A DNA stretch of 47,586 bases, taken from contig CALUSW010000007.1 in assembly GCA_944323535.1 (NCBI GenBank), positions 1-47,586 of the forward strand. The letters run 5' to 3'. This DNA comes from Candidatus Gastranaerophilales bacterium (GTDB lineage Bacteria > Cyanobacteriota > Vampirovibrionia > Gastranaerophilales > Gastranaerophilaceae). A program made the translations under genes and the position numbers. This document shows, piece by piece, positions 35,563 to 44,540 of this stretch. The notes under the pieces were generated by a model. It did not search any database, was not told the DNA's origin, and was given only the letters and a program-made list of their open reading frames with translations. Position 1 is the stretch's first letter, and the number at the start of each line of letters is the position of its first letter.

Positions 35563-35683
35563 ATTAAGCCCTCTATAAGAATATTTTACGTGATGTAAAT
35601 ACATCCAGAAATATTTTAACACATATTTAAAAAAATTATTATACCGCTTCTATATAATCTTATACTTATATAAGCATATTCAA

Positions 35684-36721
35684 CTACTTAACGGTCATAC
35701 CTTTATTATATTTCCGTTTCTTTTGTTCATCTTCTATCATATTTTGAATACGTTCATATAACTCAAAATTTGTATTTAGCTGTTTTGAGCGTTTTCTTGC
35801 ATACTCAATCAAATCAAAAATATGTTTAGGAATATTATCTTTATGTTTGAGATACCAGTTTTCTTCTATATCTATGACCGTTGTATAAAGTCCTGCGTCA
35901 TAATTAGCCTGCATCCATTTTTCTATTTCCTGAATATTATCATTTATTCCCGGGACTATAATATATTTCGCGCTCACAAGATATCTGCCTAAAAATGTAG
36001 TTTGAAGAGCATATTTTCTTATGGTTTCTCTTACCTGATTATAACAAGGCACCTGTTTTATTTTTTCATACGTTTCAGAAGTACCTGCATCAACCGAAAC
36101 AACAACATAGCCCCTTATCTCATTTATAGCTCTTGCTAATGCAGGACTATATTTTATTCCGGAAGTATGAACTCTTATTCCCCAGAAAAAATTATCCAAA
36201 AAATATGTAACAAGCTCTTCAAATTCATCAAGCAGTGTCGGTTCACCGCCCCCAAATGATATAATACCGCCCGGACGTAAAATCCCGGTTTCATACATTT
36301 CTTTTATATAAGGCATTACATTATATAATTTTGCAACTTTAAAATCTTCCGGATTCTGCGTAGCATAACAATATATGCATTTTGCATTACAATTAGTCCA
36401 ATGGCTTATATAAATGTTACTTATATATCTTTCTTTATCCCATTTTCCCTCTTGCAAAAAAGGACACCCTATACAGCTTGTATTTATCTTCCCTTTTTTA
36501 TGAAAACGTCTGAAAATTTCTTTTACATAAAAAACTCTGTCCCAATTAATCTTCTGACCGACAAAATTATTTCTGACTAAAGTGTGGCCGCCGCCCTCAT
36601 GACCGCAATAACAACACATTGTGAGTTTATATTGAAAAAATACAATCCCGTGTTCTATCCAGGGACAACTGTAATAATGCCCTTCTTTTTTACTTACATA
36701 TTTCTCATTATAAATGAACAC
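35684..36721 (-). CDS. radical SAM protein, N-terminal SPASM-like (paralog 1)
   Basis: This 345-residue protein starts with a Cys-rich domain (C19, C36, C37, C39, C83, C86) whose C...CC...CxxC spacing recalls a SPASM/twitch auxiliary cluster, normally at the C-terminus. The radical SAM core follows: CxxxCxxC at C111/C115/C118 and FGGGEPT at 156-162. ADOmet-derived radical chemistry on an unknown substrate is expected. The start is GTG, 5 bp after the upstream paralog's stop. No precursor peptide ORF is nearby. Confidence 0.85.
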   Translation of the reverse strand: MFIYNEKYVSKKEGHYYSCPWIEHGIVFFQYKLTMCCYCGHEGGGHTLVRNNFVGQKINWDRVFYVKEIFRRFHKKGKINTSCIGCPFLQEGKWDKERYISNIYISHWTNCNAKCIYCYATQNPEDFKVAKLYNVMPYIKEMYETGILRPGGIISFGGGEPTLLDEFEELVTYFLDNFFWGIRVHTSGIKYSPALARAINEIRGYVVVSVDAGTSETYEKIKQVPCYNQVRETIRKYALQTTFLGRYLVSAKYIIVPGINDNIQEIEKWMQANYDAGLYTTVIDIEENWYLKHKDNIPKHIFDLIEYARKRSKQLNTNFELYERIQNMIEDEQKKRKYNKGMTVK

Positions 36722-36726
36722 CTGTT

Positions 36727-37743
36727 TTATATTTCCTTATTTTTTTGATTTTGTTCGTTTTTAATAAGATTATACAACACTGCAGCCCTCTCACAAAATT
36801 CTATTTTTATTTCATTAAAATCAGAAATCTTCCTTACAAAAAAAATTATTTCTTTTAAATAATCAGGTATAGAATCTTTAATCTCCCTAAACCAATTTTC
36901 TGCTATATCAAACACCAGCTTTTTAATGCCAAGATTTTTTGACAATATATACCAGTCTAATATTTCTTTTTCATTATCATTTATTCCTTTGATTATCGTA
37001 TATTTCAATATAACTCTTTTTTGTGAAGGTTCTTCATATTGTTTATATCGTTTAATATTACTTATAGCAATATCAAATTTATTCAGACCTTTTATTCTTT
37101 CATAAATATATGCACATCCGGCATCCAATGAAATTACAACATTTGTAATATTATTGGAAAGAGCATCCGCTATTGACTGACAGTATCTTAAAGCAGGAGT
37201 ATTGACTGTTACTTCTTTCATACCGTAATTTATAAAAAAATACATAAGTTTATCAAACTCCGGATGAATACAAGAATCACCGCATTCAAAAACCACTTTT
37301 GTATTAACCGTAAAAAGTTTTTTGTCAATTAATTGCTCAATTGCAGGCATAACATCAAAATGTTTAGCTTCAATTAAATTTTCCTGCTTTGGAGAATTAC
37401 AATAGCAGCAATTAATATAACAATATCTCCATTGGTTAAGATATAATGTTTCTATGTATTCAGACTTATGCCAAGCTATATTTTTAAGGTTATGACATTT
37501 TTTACATTCATCAGGAATAATTCCGTTTTTCATTTCTTCTACAGAATTTTTTCTTTTTTCTATTATTTTACTAATATCAAGCCATAATCCGTTAAAATTT
37601 TTCACAATAATCCTATCCTGTAAAAAAGGACACAGTTTAACATTATTTTCATAATCAAAAAAAAGAGAAGATTGAAGATGTCCACAACTAAAATACTTAT
37701 TCTTTTTGCCGCGAATTGTATTTAACAAATTGAAACAGCCCAT
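36727..37743 (-). CDS. radical SAM-like protein, degenerate SAM motif (paralog 2)
   Basis: This 338-residue paralog keeps the N-terminal Cys set (C20, C38, C80, C83) and the radical SAM CxxxCxxC (C108, C112, C115 in WRYCYINCCYCNSP). However, FGGGEPT is replaced by FECGDSC at about 152-158. It also keeps SLDAGCAYIYERIKG and IKGINDNEKEI. It may bind a cluster without normal AdoMet binding, or act as a partner. ATG is preceded by AAGGG. It is the most diverged of the four. Confidence 0.8.
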   Translation of the reverse strand: MGCFNLLNTIRGKKNKYFSCGHLQSSLFFDYENNVKLCPFLQDRIIVKNFNGLWLDISKIIEKRKNSVEEMKNGIIPDECKKCHNLKNIAWHKSEYIETLYLNQWRYCYINCCYCNSPKQENLIEAKHFDVMPAIEQLIDKKLFTVNTKVVFECGDSCIHPEFDKLMYFFINYGMKEVTVNTPALRYCQSIADALSNNITNVVISLDAGCAYIYERIKGLNKFDIAISNIKRYKQYEEPSQKRVILKYTIIKGINDNEKEILDWYILSKNLGIKKLVFDIAENWFREIKDSIPDYLKEIIFFVRKISDFNEIKIEFCERAAVLYNLIKNEQNQKNKEI

Positions 37744-37752
37744 ATATAACCC

Positions 37753-38733
37753 TTATTTATCAGAATTTAGCTTTAATCGGTTTTCCCTGTCTGCTCTTAA
37801 ATTGTATGCTCTTTCATATAATTCGCAGCTTTCTATACCATATTGACGGTAGCAGTCAAAAACAAAATCGCAAATAACATAAAGATACGGAGGAATTTTA
37901 TTTCTGTTTTTCTTAAACCAATTGTCCTCAACATCAAAAGCTATATGTTTTATTCCCGCATCATAAGTTTTTTGAAGCCAGTTTTTGACTTCCGTTAAAT
38001 TATCGTTAACTCCGGGAATTAAAACATATTTAGTCCTTATTAATCCGTTTTTTGATTTTGCATACTTAGCAAGATTTTTCCAGACTTTATCATAGCATGG
38101 GACCTGTTTTATTTTTTCATATATCTTCTTTGAGCTTGAATCGACAGAAGTAATCAAGGTTATTTTTCCTAATTTCAAGCCTTTTTCTATAGCCGGAGAA
38201 TATTTTATAGCATCAGAATGTATTCTTATGTTATAAACATCATAATTAAGAAGAAGATATACTAAATCTTCAAATTCCTGAAGAATAGTAGGTTCACCAC
38301 CGCCAAAGGTAATCGTTGCATTTTTGGAAAGAATTTTTTTATCAATCATATCTTTAATTACGGGATATATATTATATGTTTTATTAGAATTAAAGAATTT
38401 TTTATCTTTTTCCGTATAGCAATAAATACAATTACAATTACAATGAGTAAAATGACCAATGAGAACTTCATCTATATAATTATCAGGATTCCATTCCTGT
38501 TCTTTTAGATAATAGCAGCCGGAACACTTATCAGGAGTATTACCGTTTCTTGCATTTTCTCTAAGTATATTTCTTTTATTAAAAAACTCATCCCAGTTTA
38601 TGGATTCGCCATTATAATTGTTAATTTCTATAATACTCCCTCCACCGGGATGTGAACTTATACAACATATCTGGACAGAGTTAGAAAAAAATGTTATTCC
38701 ATGCTCTAAATGTATACAACTGATATATTTCAA
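37753..38733 (-). CDS. radical SAM protein, N-terminal SPASM-like (paralog 3)
   Basis: This 326-residue protein opens MKYISCIHLEHG, shared with the divergent paralog 4. N-terminal Cys are C6, C23, C24, C70 and C73. The cluster motif is HCNCNCIYCY (C98, C102, C105) and FGGGEPT lies at 143-149. Shared blocks are IKYSPAIE, SVDSSSKKIYEKIKQVPCY and KYVLIPGVNDN. The start is TTG with AGGA 7 nt upstream. It is the first gene of the three-gene minus-strand operon (9- and 5-bp spacers). Confidence 0.85.
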   Translation of the reverse strand: MKYISCIHLEHGITFFSNSVQICCISSHPGGGSIIEINNYNGESINWDEFFNKRNILRENARNGNTPDKCSGCYYLKEQEWNPDNYIDEVLIGHFTHCNCNCIYCYTEKDKKFFNSNKTYNIYPVIKDMIDKKILSKNATITFGGGEPTILQEFEDLVYLLLNYDVYNIRIHSDAIKYSPAIEKGLKLGKITLITSVDSSSKKIYEKIKQVPCYDKVWKNLAKYAKSKNGLIRTKYVLIPGVNDNLTEVKNWLQKTYDAGIKHIAFDVEDNWFKKNRNKIPPYLYVICDFVFDCYRQYGIESCELYERAYNLRADRENRLKLNSDK

Positions 38734-38811
38734 AACAAATTCCTATTTAAAGTCTGCATTTAGGAATATTATACATATAATAAAAATCAAAAACAAGAAA
38801 ATTTAGTATTC

Positions 38812-38840
38812 TTGACTATTATATACTTAAATGATAATTT
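38812..38840 (+). promoter_or_regulatory. promoter of radical SAM paralog 4
   Basis: TTGACT (38812-38817), 17 bp, TAATTT (38835-38840), with TGA immediately before the -10. Confidence 0.5.
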
Positions 38841-38870
38841 ATAGTAAGGATAGATGCTGGGATTTTTTTT

Positions 38871-39836
38871 GTGAAATATTTGAGCTGCAGATACATTGAA
38901 CATGGAATGGATTTTGAGCATACAAGGCTTGAAACTTGTTGTTTTACATGTCATAGCGGCGGAGGAAAAATTACGCTGAAAAACGAATATGCCGGAGAAG
39001 CAATTGACTGGGATAAATTATTTGAACTAAAAAGGAAATACAGAATAGAACACAGAAAAGGCAACCTGACTCCCAACTGCATAGGATGTGTATTTCTTGA
39101 AGAAAAAGAATGGGATGAAGAAGATTATATAAATTTTCTCCAGTTTAACTATTGGGTATTATGCAACAGCAAATGTTCATACTGCTATGAAGTCCAGAAT
39201 AAAAAAATGTTTGAGAAGATAAAACCTTATGATGCCGTACCGGTTATAAAAGACATGATAGAAAGAAAAATACTGCGTCCCGGCGGAGAAGTTTCTTTTG
39301 GCGGCGGTGAACCCACAATAGCTCCCGAGTTTGAAGAGCTTATAAAACTCCTTTCTGAAAACGGCTTTAGAAACATGAGAATTCATTCTTCAGGAATTAA
39401 ATTCTCTCCTGCTATCGAAAAAGCAATTAAGATGGGTGTATTAAACGTTGTTATTTCTATAGATGCAGGAAGCGAAAAAACTTACAAAAAAATAAAAAAT
39501 GTAAATGCATATAAAAAAGTTTTGGAAAATATGAGAAAATATGCAGCCGCCAATAAAGCCGGCTGCGGTCTTTTGACTTCAAAATACATAATTATTCCCA
39601 ATATTAATGACAACCGTAAAGAAATTGATTTATGGATAGATTCTGTCCGCGAAGCCGGCGGCAGATGGCTTGCTCTCGATATTGAGGATGTATGGTACAA
39701 AACAAATCGTTCCACGATTTCTTCTTATTATCTTGATTTGGTAAATTACGTTATTGATAAAGCGAATTCCTTTAATATGAAAATTGAATTATATGACAGA
39801 GCAAGAGGGCTTAAAGAAGGTAAGAATTTTCTTTAA
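38871..39836 (+). CDS. radical SAM protein, N-terminal SPASM-like (paralog 4)
   Basis: This 321-residue protein diverges from paralogs 1-3. N-terminal Cys are C6, C23, C24, C27, C70 and C73. The cluster motif is LCNSKCSYCYE (C98, C102, C105), and FGGGEPT lies at 143-149. Later blocks match the others (FSPAIEKAIK, SIDAGSEKTYKKIK, IIIPNINDN). The start is GTG 38871, preceded by T8. An ATG at 38854 opens a six-codon frame that would join this protein only after a one-base slip on the T tract. Confidence 0.85.
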   Translation: MKYLSCRYIEHGMDFEHTRLETCCFTCHSGGGKITLKNEYAGEAIDWDKLFELKRKYRIEHRKGNLTPNCIGCVFLEEKEWDEEDYINFLQFNYWVLCNSKCSYCYEVQNKKMFEKIKPYDAVPVIKDMIERKILRPGGEVSFGGGEPTIAPEFEELIKLLSENGFRNMRIHSSGIKFSPAIEKAIKMGVLNVVISIDAGSEKTYKKIKNVNAYKKVLENMRKYAAANKAGCGLLTSKYIIIPNINDNRKEIDLWIDSVREAGGRWLALDIEDVWYKTNRSTISSYYLDLVNYVIDKANSFNMKIELYDRARGLKEGKNFL

Positions 39837-39867
39837 TTTGTAACAAAGTATTTAATAATTGTATATA

Positions 39868-39896
39868 TTTACTGCAAAGAACGGCAATTTTATAAT
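39868..39896 (+). promoter_or_regulatory. promoter of the C39-like gene
   Basis: TTTACT (39868-39873), 17 bp, TATAAT (39891-39896). It gives a leader of about 33 nt with AAGG at a long distance from ATG. A second TATAAT lies at 39908-39913. Confidence 0.5.
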
Positions 39897-39935
39897 ACTT
39901 GTTTTTTTATAATAATAGAAGGTATAAGTATTGTT

Positions 39936-41303
39936 ATGTTAAATATTTCAAGAATAAATAATACGAATCCGCTATTATATACTGCTCCTAAAAATATTAG
40001 GACATCATCTGTTTCGCAGAACAATAGCGTAACTATACCCGAAACACTAAGCAAAATTACAAATGAAAACTTTAAAGCTTATATTCCTTCTTTTAAACGC
40101 ACAAATAAAACGGAAACAAATACTCAATTACCTTCGCCGGAAGAACAATTAAGAACCGTTAAAGCCAAATTAGATAAAAATTCCCAAATTGTTTTCAACA
40201 GGCTTGAGCGAAAGGGAATATTAACTGATAATTCTTCAAATGACGGGTCTACTGTTCTTGAAAATTTATACAAAATAGCAACAGAGCCGAGAATAAGAGG
40301 ACTAAATGACAGTCAAATTATTTCTGAAGTAATAAAAGCACTTGACAATCCTTCATCAATAACACAGAAATTCGGCGATATTCCCGATAATGTTGCACAG
40401 GAGATTTCGCAGGAAACAGGCAAAGCATTTCCGGGGCAAGCCCGCAATGTTGTTTCTTCATCTTGCGTCGTAGCAAGTATGGAATTTAATCTTGCGAGCA
40501 GAACACCCGCCGAATTTGCAAGGTTTGCACTAGGATTAAGCGGTCAAAACTACAGTGTTGAAAAAAATATAAAAATGTCTGATATAGCAGACGGAACAGT
40601 AGCCGGATTATGGATGCTGCGCGAATTTAATACGGATTATAAAATTTCGAACAACTGGGAAGATGTTTCAATTAATTTGTCTCCTGACAGAAATGCAATA
40701 GTAAGAGCCAGAGTTCAGACATCATATAAAGATCCTGATGAAAGGTCATGTGTTGACGTTTTAATTCAATCTGCATTACTAAATCTGGGTTCTCAGAATA
40801 CCTATAATGCATTAACTGATGAAAGGACGGGAAAATTCAATCCGGATAAAAGCGGACTTACAGATTTTGAAAAAAACTTTGTTGAAGAAGTAGTATTCGG
40901 AACACCCAAAATTTCTGTTGTTTATCAAAATCTTGATGAAAACGGATATTTAAAAGGATATAATTGCCAGCCGGAAGAAACCTTGCAGCATATTTTAAAA
41001 TCTCTTGAACTCGGACACAATGTAATTATCGGATATACTCATATTGATAATGAAAACAGAGTTGACGGGGGACATGAAATAACTATCATCGGATATGAAA
41101 AAGATAAAAACGGCAACGGGGTATTTATCTGCAATGATACCGATGATAATATTGATGAACCGATAAGAATTAGTGAAGCCAAACTTCTTCCGCTGATACA
41201 TCATGCCGGAATTTCAAAAGAGGCTTTAAGTCAAAATGATATTATAGTAGAGCCCTGGAGAGAGATTTTACAGGAATTTCAAAATAGTATAAAACAAAGT
41301 TAA
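39936..41303 (+). CDS. papain/C39-like cysteine protease-type protein
   Basis: This 455-residue protein has no signal peptide. The first 70 residues are Asn/Thr-rich and look disordered. C177 lies in NVVSSSCVVASMEF after Q168. H380 is in VDGGHEITIIGYEKD, and N400/D401 in FICNDTDD. The order Gln-Cys-His-Asn and the GHEITIIGY strand fit the papain/C39 peptidase fold. A protease, peptidase or transglutaminase activity is inferred. It is not co-directional in an operon with the radical SAM genes except paralog 4. Confidence 0.6.
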   Translation: MLNISRINNTNPLLYTAPKNIRTSSVSQNNSVTIPETLSKITNENFKAYIPSFKRTNKTETNTQLPSPEEQLRTVKAKLDKNSQIVFNRLERKGILTDNSSNDGSTVLENLYKIATEPRIRGLNDSQIISEVIKALDNPSSITQKFGDIPDNVAQEISQETGKAFPGQARNVVSSSCVVASMEFNLASRTPAEFARFALGLSGQNYSVEKNIKMSDIADGTVAGLWMLREFNTDYKISNNWEDVSINLSPDRNAIVRARVQTSYKDPDERSCVDVLIQSALLNLGSQNTYNALTDERTGKFNPDKSGLTDFEKNFVEEVVFGTPKISVVYQNLDENGYLKGYNCQPEETLQHILKSLELGHNVIIGYTHIDNENRVDGGHEITIIGYEKDKNGNGVFICNDTDDNIDEPIRISEAKLLPLIHHAGISKEALSQNDIIVEPWREILQEFQNSIKQS

Positions 41304-41348
41304 TACTAAACATTTGACATAAAAATCAGGTTTATATAAAATAAAATT

Positions 41349-41483
41349 GGAATTAAGGAAAGCATGGGTGAAAATCCCTCACCGGTCCGCGGCCGTTACA
41401 GTCGGAACGCTTGGTTCTCCGGTTACCTCGAGACAGGAGTATAAGATGATAAAATACATTACATGCTGATTTTTCCTTCAATT
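41349..41483 (+). ncRNA. cobalamin riboswitch
   Basis: The leader of the B12 uptake operon carries the conserved cobalamin elements in order: AAGGAAA, GGGTGAAAATCCC, CCGGTCCGCGGCCGTTACAG, and a B12-box-like AGACAGGAGTATAAG (41431-41445). AGCATG (41361-41366) pairs with CATGCT (41462-41467), and AAGGAAA (41355-41361) can pair with TTTCCTT (41472-41478) as an extended P1. The downstream B12 receptor and ABC transporter genes confirm the ligand class. Confidence 0.87.
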
Positions 41484-41512
41484 TTTCTAGTGATATTTTT
41501 TTGAAGGGAAAA
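41471..41512 (+). promoter_or_regulatory. Shine-Dalgarno sequestering hairpin of btuB
   Basis: TTTTCCTTCAA (41471-41481) pairs with TTGAAGGGAAAA (41501-41512) with one bulged base. This hides the GAAGGG Shine-Dalgarno just before ATG 41515. It shares 41472-41481 with the proposed P1 of the riboswitch, so the two folds exclude each other. There is no T tract, so control looks translational. Confidence 0.65.
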
Positions 41513-41514
41513 TT

Positions 41515-43545
41515 ATGAAGATTAAGCGAGTTATTCTTCTTGCTTTTCTCTTATTAAATCAGATTGCCTCTTTTGCTATACAAGAAGCAGAAGAAAATAA
41601 AAATGTTTTATATGGAGAATTAAAAGAGAAAGAAGTATATGCATTAAGAAATTATGCCGAAGATATTGAAACTGCAGGCGCAAGCGTTGAGGTTATAACA
41701 CTTGATGATATAGAATCACAGGGTTCTCCTGTAATATCTCAACTATTAAATCAAGCTGCAAGCTTAACCGTTCAGATGGAATCGTCAGTGGGCTCTCCAA
41801 CAACAGTAAGAATGAGAGGCACAGACAGGATAAGGTTTACCATGGACGGCATAAGAATGGACAGACCGTCTATGACAAGTCCCGGAATGGAGCTGCAATA
41901 CTTAATGAGCGATGATTTGGAAAGAATAGAAATTATCCGGGGTCCTCAGGGAAATGCAGGAGGTGTTAATGCTTCAGGCGGTCTTATTGCGCTGCAGACC
42001 AGAAGAGGAAGAGGACCTCTCTCAATAGAAGCCGGTTCCGATATGGGCAGTTACGGAACTTTTAAAGAAAGATTTGCCATTATGGGCGGCGATGAAAAGA
42101 AAGATTATTATATGGGTATTACCTGGCTTAAAAGTGACGGAGGAATGCACACTTCTAATCTGGGACATATATACAATAATGATTATAATAACCTAAGTGT
42201 TGTAACAAATACAGGTTTTCGGGTTCTTAAAGGCAAAGCGGAAATAAGAGATATATTCAGATTTTCACGTGCAAGAAAAGATATCGGTATAGGTTTCCAT
42301 AATGACTGGCCTTACGGAATTTATCAGGCGCCTGAAGGAAATTACGGCACAAACATTGACATTATGAATGTTTTGTCTTTTGACCATACACCGAATAAAA
42401 ACTATAATTACAATACAAAATTCGGTGTATATCATAATCAATCAAATAACTTTATTTTTCCGGATTTTATAAATACTGATCCTACAATGGAATCACTTTC
42501 CAAAATAGGAAGCACCCGATTGAATTTTACAACCCAGCATAATTTTAATTATCACGAATGGAATACTGTTTCTGTCGGATACAATTTAGAAACCGAATTT
42601 ATTGACAGCAGATCAACAACCGTAAATTTCGGAATGGAAGAAATAAATAATTTTACGGGTAACACCATACAAAATGATGTTTTTATAAATGATTCAATAA
42701 ATATTAAAGATAAATTATTTTTAAGAGGCGGAGCAAGACTGGTAAATAATTCTGCATACGGAACTTATGTTCTTCCTAACGGTTCTGCAGCTTTAATTTT
42801 ACCTACATTTAAAATAAAGGGGGCAAAAACAAAATTCAGAGGTTCCTGGGGACAAAGCGTTAATACGCCTACTTTATATCAAAGATTTGCAAGAATGCGG
42901 CTAATGGGATACGAAATGATTCCAAACCCTAATCTTGATGCTGAAACAATGACAGGATGGGATGCAGGAATAGAGCAAAGCTTTTTTGATAATAAACTTA
43001 AATTCGATTTCGGCTACTTTAATAACAACTACAAAGATTATATTAACTTTGAATACGGCGCCGCGAGTTATATGTATACAAATATAGACAGGGCAAGAAT
43101 ACAGGGTTATGAAGCCCGCATGACATGGGAACCCAATGAAAAAATAAAAGCAATCATAAATTATACATATACTGACTCTGAAGATAAAACAACCGGTATG
43201 GACTTAGCAGCCTGTCCGAAGAACAGACTTAACACAATGCTGTATTGGACGCCGCATCCGAAAGTTAACACCTTCATAGGAGCAGAAGCAGCTTCAAGCC
43301 GGGCAATGAGTTCTTCTGCCGGCGCCGCAAGAACACCCGGATATGTTGATGTTAAAGCCGGAGCAAATGTAAAATTATTCAGTATAAAAGGCGTACAAGT
43401 ATTTTTGAAAGCAATGGTGTATAATTTACTTGATCAAAAAATTTCAATGTACAGAAGCGGCGACTATCAGTATTATGCTCCGGGAATTCAGTTTATGACA
43501 GGCATTTTCGTAAAATATAATCTGCCTGAGAAGGAAAATTTATGA
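41515..43545 (+). CDS. btuB: TonB-dependent B12 receptor
   Basis: This 676-residue outer-membrane receptor has a signal peptide at about 1-21. The plug domain (about 45-165) has VEVITLDDIESQGSPVISQL, GGVNASGGLIALQTRRGRG and an RGTDRIRFTMDGIR block. A 22-strand-type barrel follows to the end. The TonB box is not obvious. The barrel ends VKYNLPEKENL rather than with the usual aromatic residue. The cobalamin riboswitch in front and BtuCDF genes behind fix the substrate. Confidence 0.9.
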   Translation: MKIKRVILLAFLLLNQIASFAIQEAEENKNVLYGELKEKEVYALRNYAEDIETAGASVEVITLDDIESQGSPVISQLLNQAASLTVQMESSVGSPTTVRMRGTDRIRFTMDGIRMDRPSMTSPGMELQYLMSDDLERIEIIRGPQGNAGGVNASGGLIALQTRRGRGPLSIEAGSDMGSYGTFKERFAIMGGDEKKDYYMGITWLKSDGGMHTSNLGHIYNNDYNNLSVVTNTGFRVLKGKAEIRDIFRFSRARKDIGIGFHNDWPYGIYQAPEGNYGTNIDIMNVLSFDHTPNKNYNYNTKFGVYHNQSNNFIFPDFINTDPTMESLSKIGSTRLNFTTQHNFNYHEWNTVSVGYNLETEFIDSRSTTVNFGMEEINNFTGNTIQNDVFINDSINIKDKLFLRGGARLVNNSAYGTYVLPNGSAALILPTFKIKGAKTKFRGSWGQSVNTPTLYQRFARMRLMGYEMIPNPNLDAETMTGWDAGIEQSFFDNKLKFDFGYFNNNYKDYINFEYGAASYMYTNIDRARIQGYEARMTWEPNEKIKAIINYTYTDSEDKTTGMDLAACPKNRLNTMLYWTPHPKVNTFIGAEAASSRAMSSSAGAARTPGYVDVKAGANVKLFSIKGVQVFLKAMVYNLLDQKISMYRSGDYQYYAPGIQFMTGIFVKYNLPEKENL

Positions 43546-44540
43546 TAAGAAACAAACGTAAAATATTTATATTAATTTTATTCATAATTTTTCTATTGGC
43601 GTTATATATTGCAATTTTTGCAGGATACAACGATAACGGAATCGGAATGTTTATTAAAACTTTAAATCTTTCCGATAATGATTCAGACAGTATTATCTTA
43701 AAGTTATTAAGATATCCAAGAGCATTAAAATCAATTATTGCAGGCAGCTGCCTGGCATTAGCGGGACTTTTCATGCAGTCGGTTTCCAAAAACCCTCTTG
43801 CAGAACCATATATCACGGGAGTTTCCTCCGGTGCCGGACTTGGAATTGTCATATCCGTTTTATACTTTAACAGTTCAAACTATTCTTTATTCGGATTTGC
43901 CGGTGCTCTTATTTCGTCTCTAGCAGTTATTTGCTTTGCGGGATTAAACAGGTTTTCAATTACAAAACTTATACTTACCGGCTTAGCGGTAAATTTATTT
44001 GCCGGTTCTTTAATATCTTTATTTATACTTACCAATCCTCAAAAAGCCCAGTCGATATTATTTATACTATCAGGCGGATTTAACAGCTCGAATATAATAT
44101 CAGACAAAACCTTATTTTTCATTTTTATTTTGGGAATTATTATAAGCTGCTATTTTATCCCAAAACTCAATTTTATGAGAATTGATAACGGAATTTTATC
44201 ATCGTTTAAAAAAGAAAAAGATATTTATACGCTTTCTGCAATAATAATCTCTGCATTTTTAACATCATTAAGCGTATTTGCGGCGGGTATTTTGGGGTTT
44301 ATCGGTATAATAATTCCGCAGATAACAAAAATGTTTATCGGAAATGACTATAGATATTTATTCTTTGCAAACATACTGGCAGGTGCTTCGCTTGTATTAT
44401 TTTCGGATTATTTATCAAGAGTTTTATTTTATCCTCTGCAAATTCCTTTAGGATTAGTTATTGCAATTACGGGAGCTCCGGTTTTTGTATTCTTTCTAAC
44501 AAAGAAAGGAGATATATTCAGCAGTTATGATAGAAATTAA
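43542..44540 (+). CDS. btuC: B12 ABC transporter permease BtuC
   Basis: This 332-residue FecCD-family permease has about ten membrane helices. The family blocks RYPRALKSIIAGSCLALAG, MQSVSKNPLAEPYITGVSSG and GILGFIGIIIPQI are visible. It overlaps btuB by 4 bp (ATGA) and btuD by 14 bp, so the operon is tightly coupled. The cobalamin assignment comes from the riboswitch and neighbours; Fe-siderophore permeases look alike. Confidence 0.9.
   Translation: MIRNKRKIFILILFIIFLLALYIAIFAGYNDNGIGMFIKTLNLSDNDSDSIILKLLRYPRALKSIIAGSCLALAGLFMQSVSKNPLAEPYITGVSSGAGLGIVISVLYFNSSNYSLFGFAGALISSLAVICFAGLNRFSITKLILTGLAVNLFAGSLISLFILTNPQKAQSILFILSGGFNSSNIISDKTLFFIFILGIIISCYFIPKLNFMRIDNGILSSFKKEKDIYTLSAIIISAFLTSLSVFAAGILGFIGIIIPQITKMFIGNDYRYLFFANILAGASLVLFSDYLSRVLFYPLQIPLGLVIAITGAPVFVFFLTKKGDIFSSYDRN

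Noticed and set aside
39936-41303. RiPP system linking the C39-like protein and radical SAM genes
   Set aside because: No precursor peptide, no fused transporter, and genes are separately promoted. Kept only as a remark.
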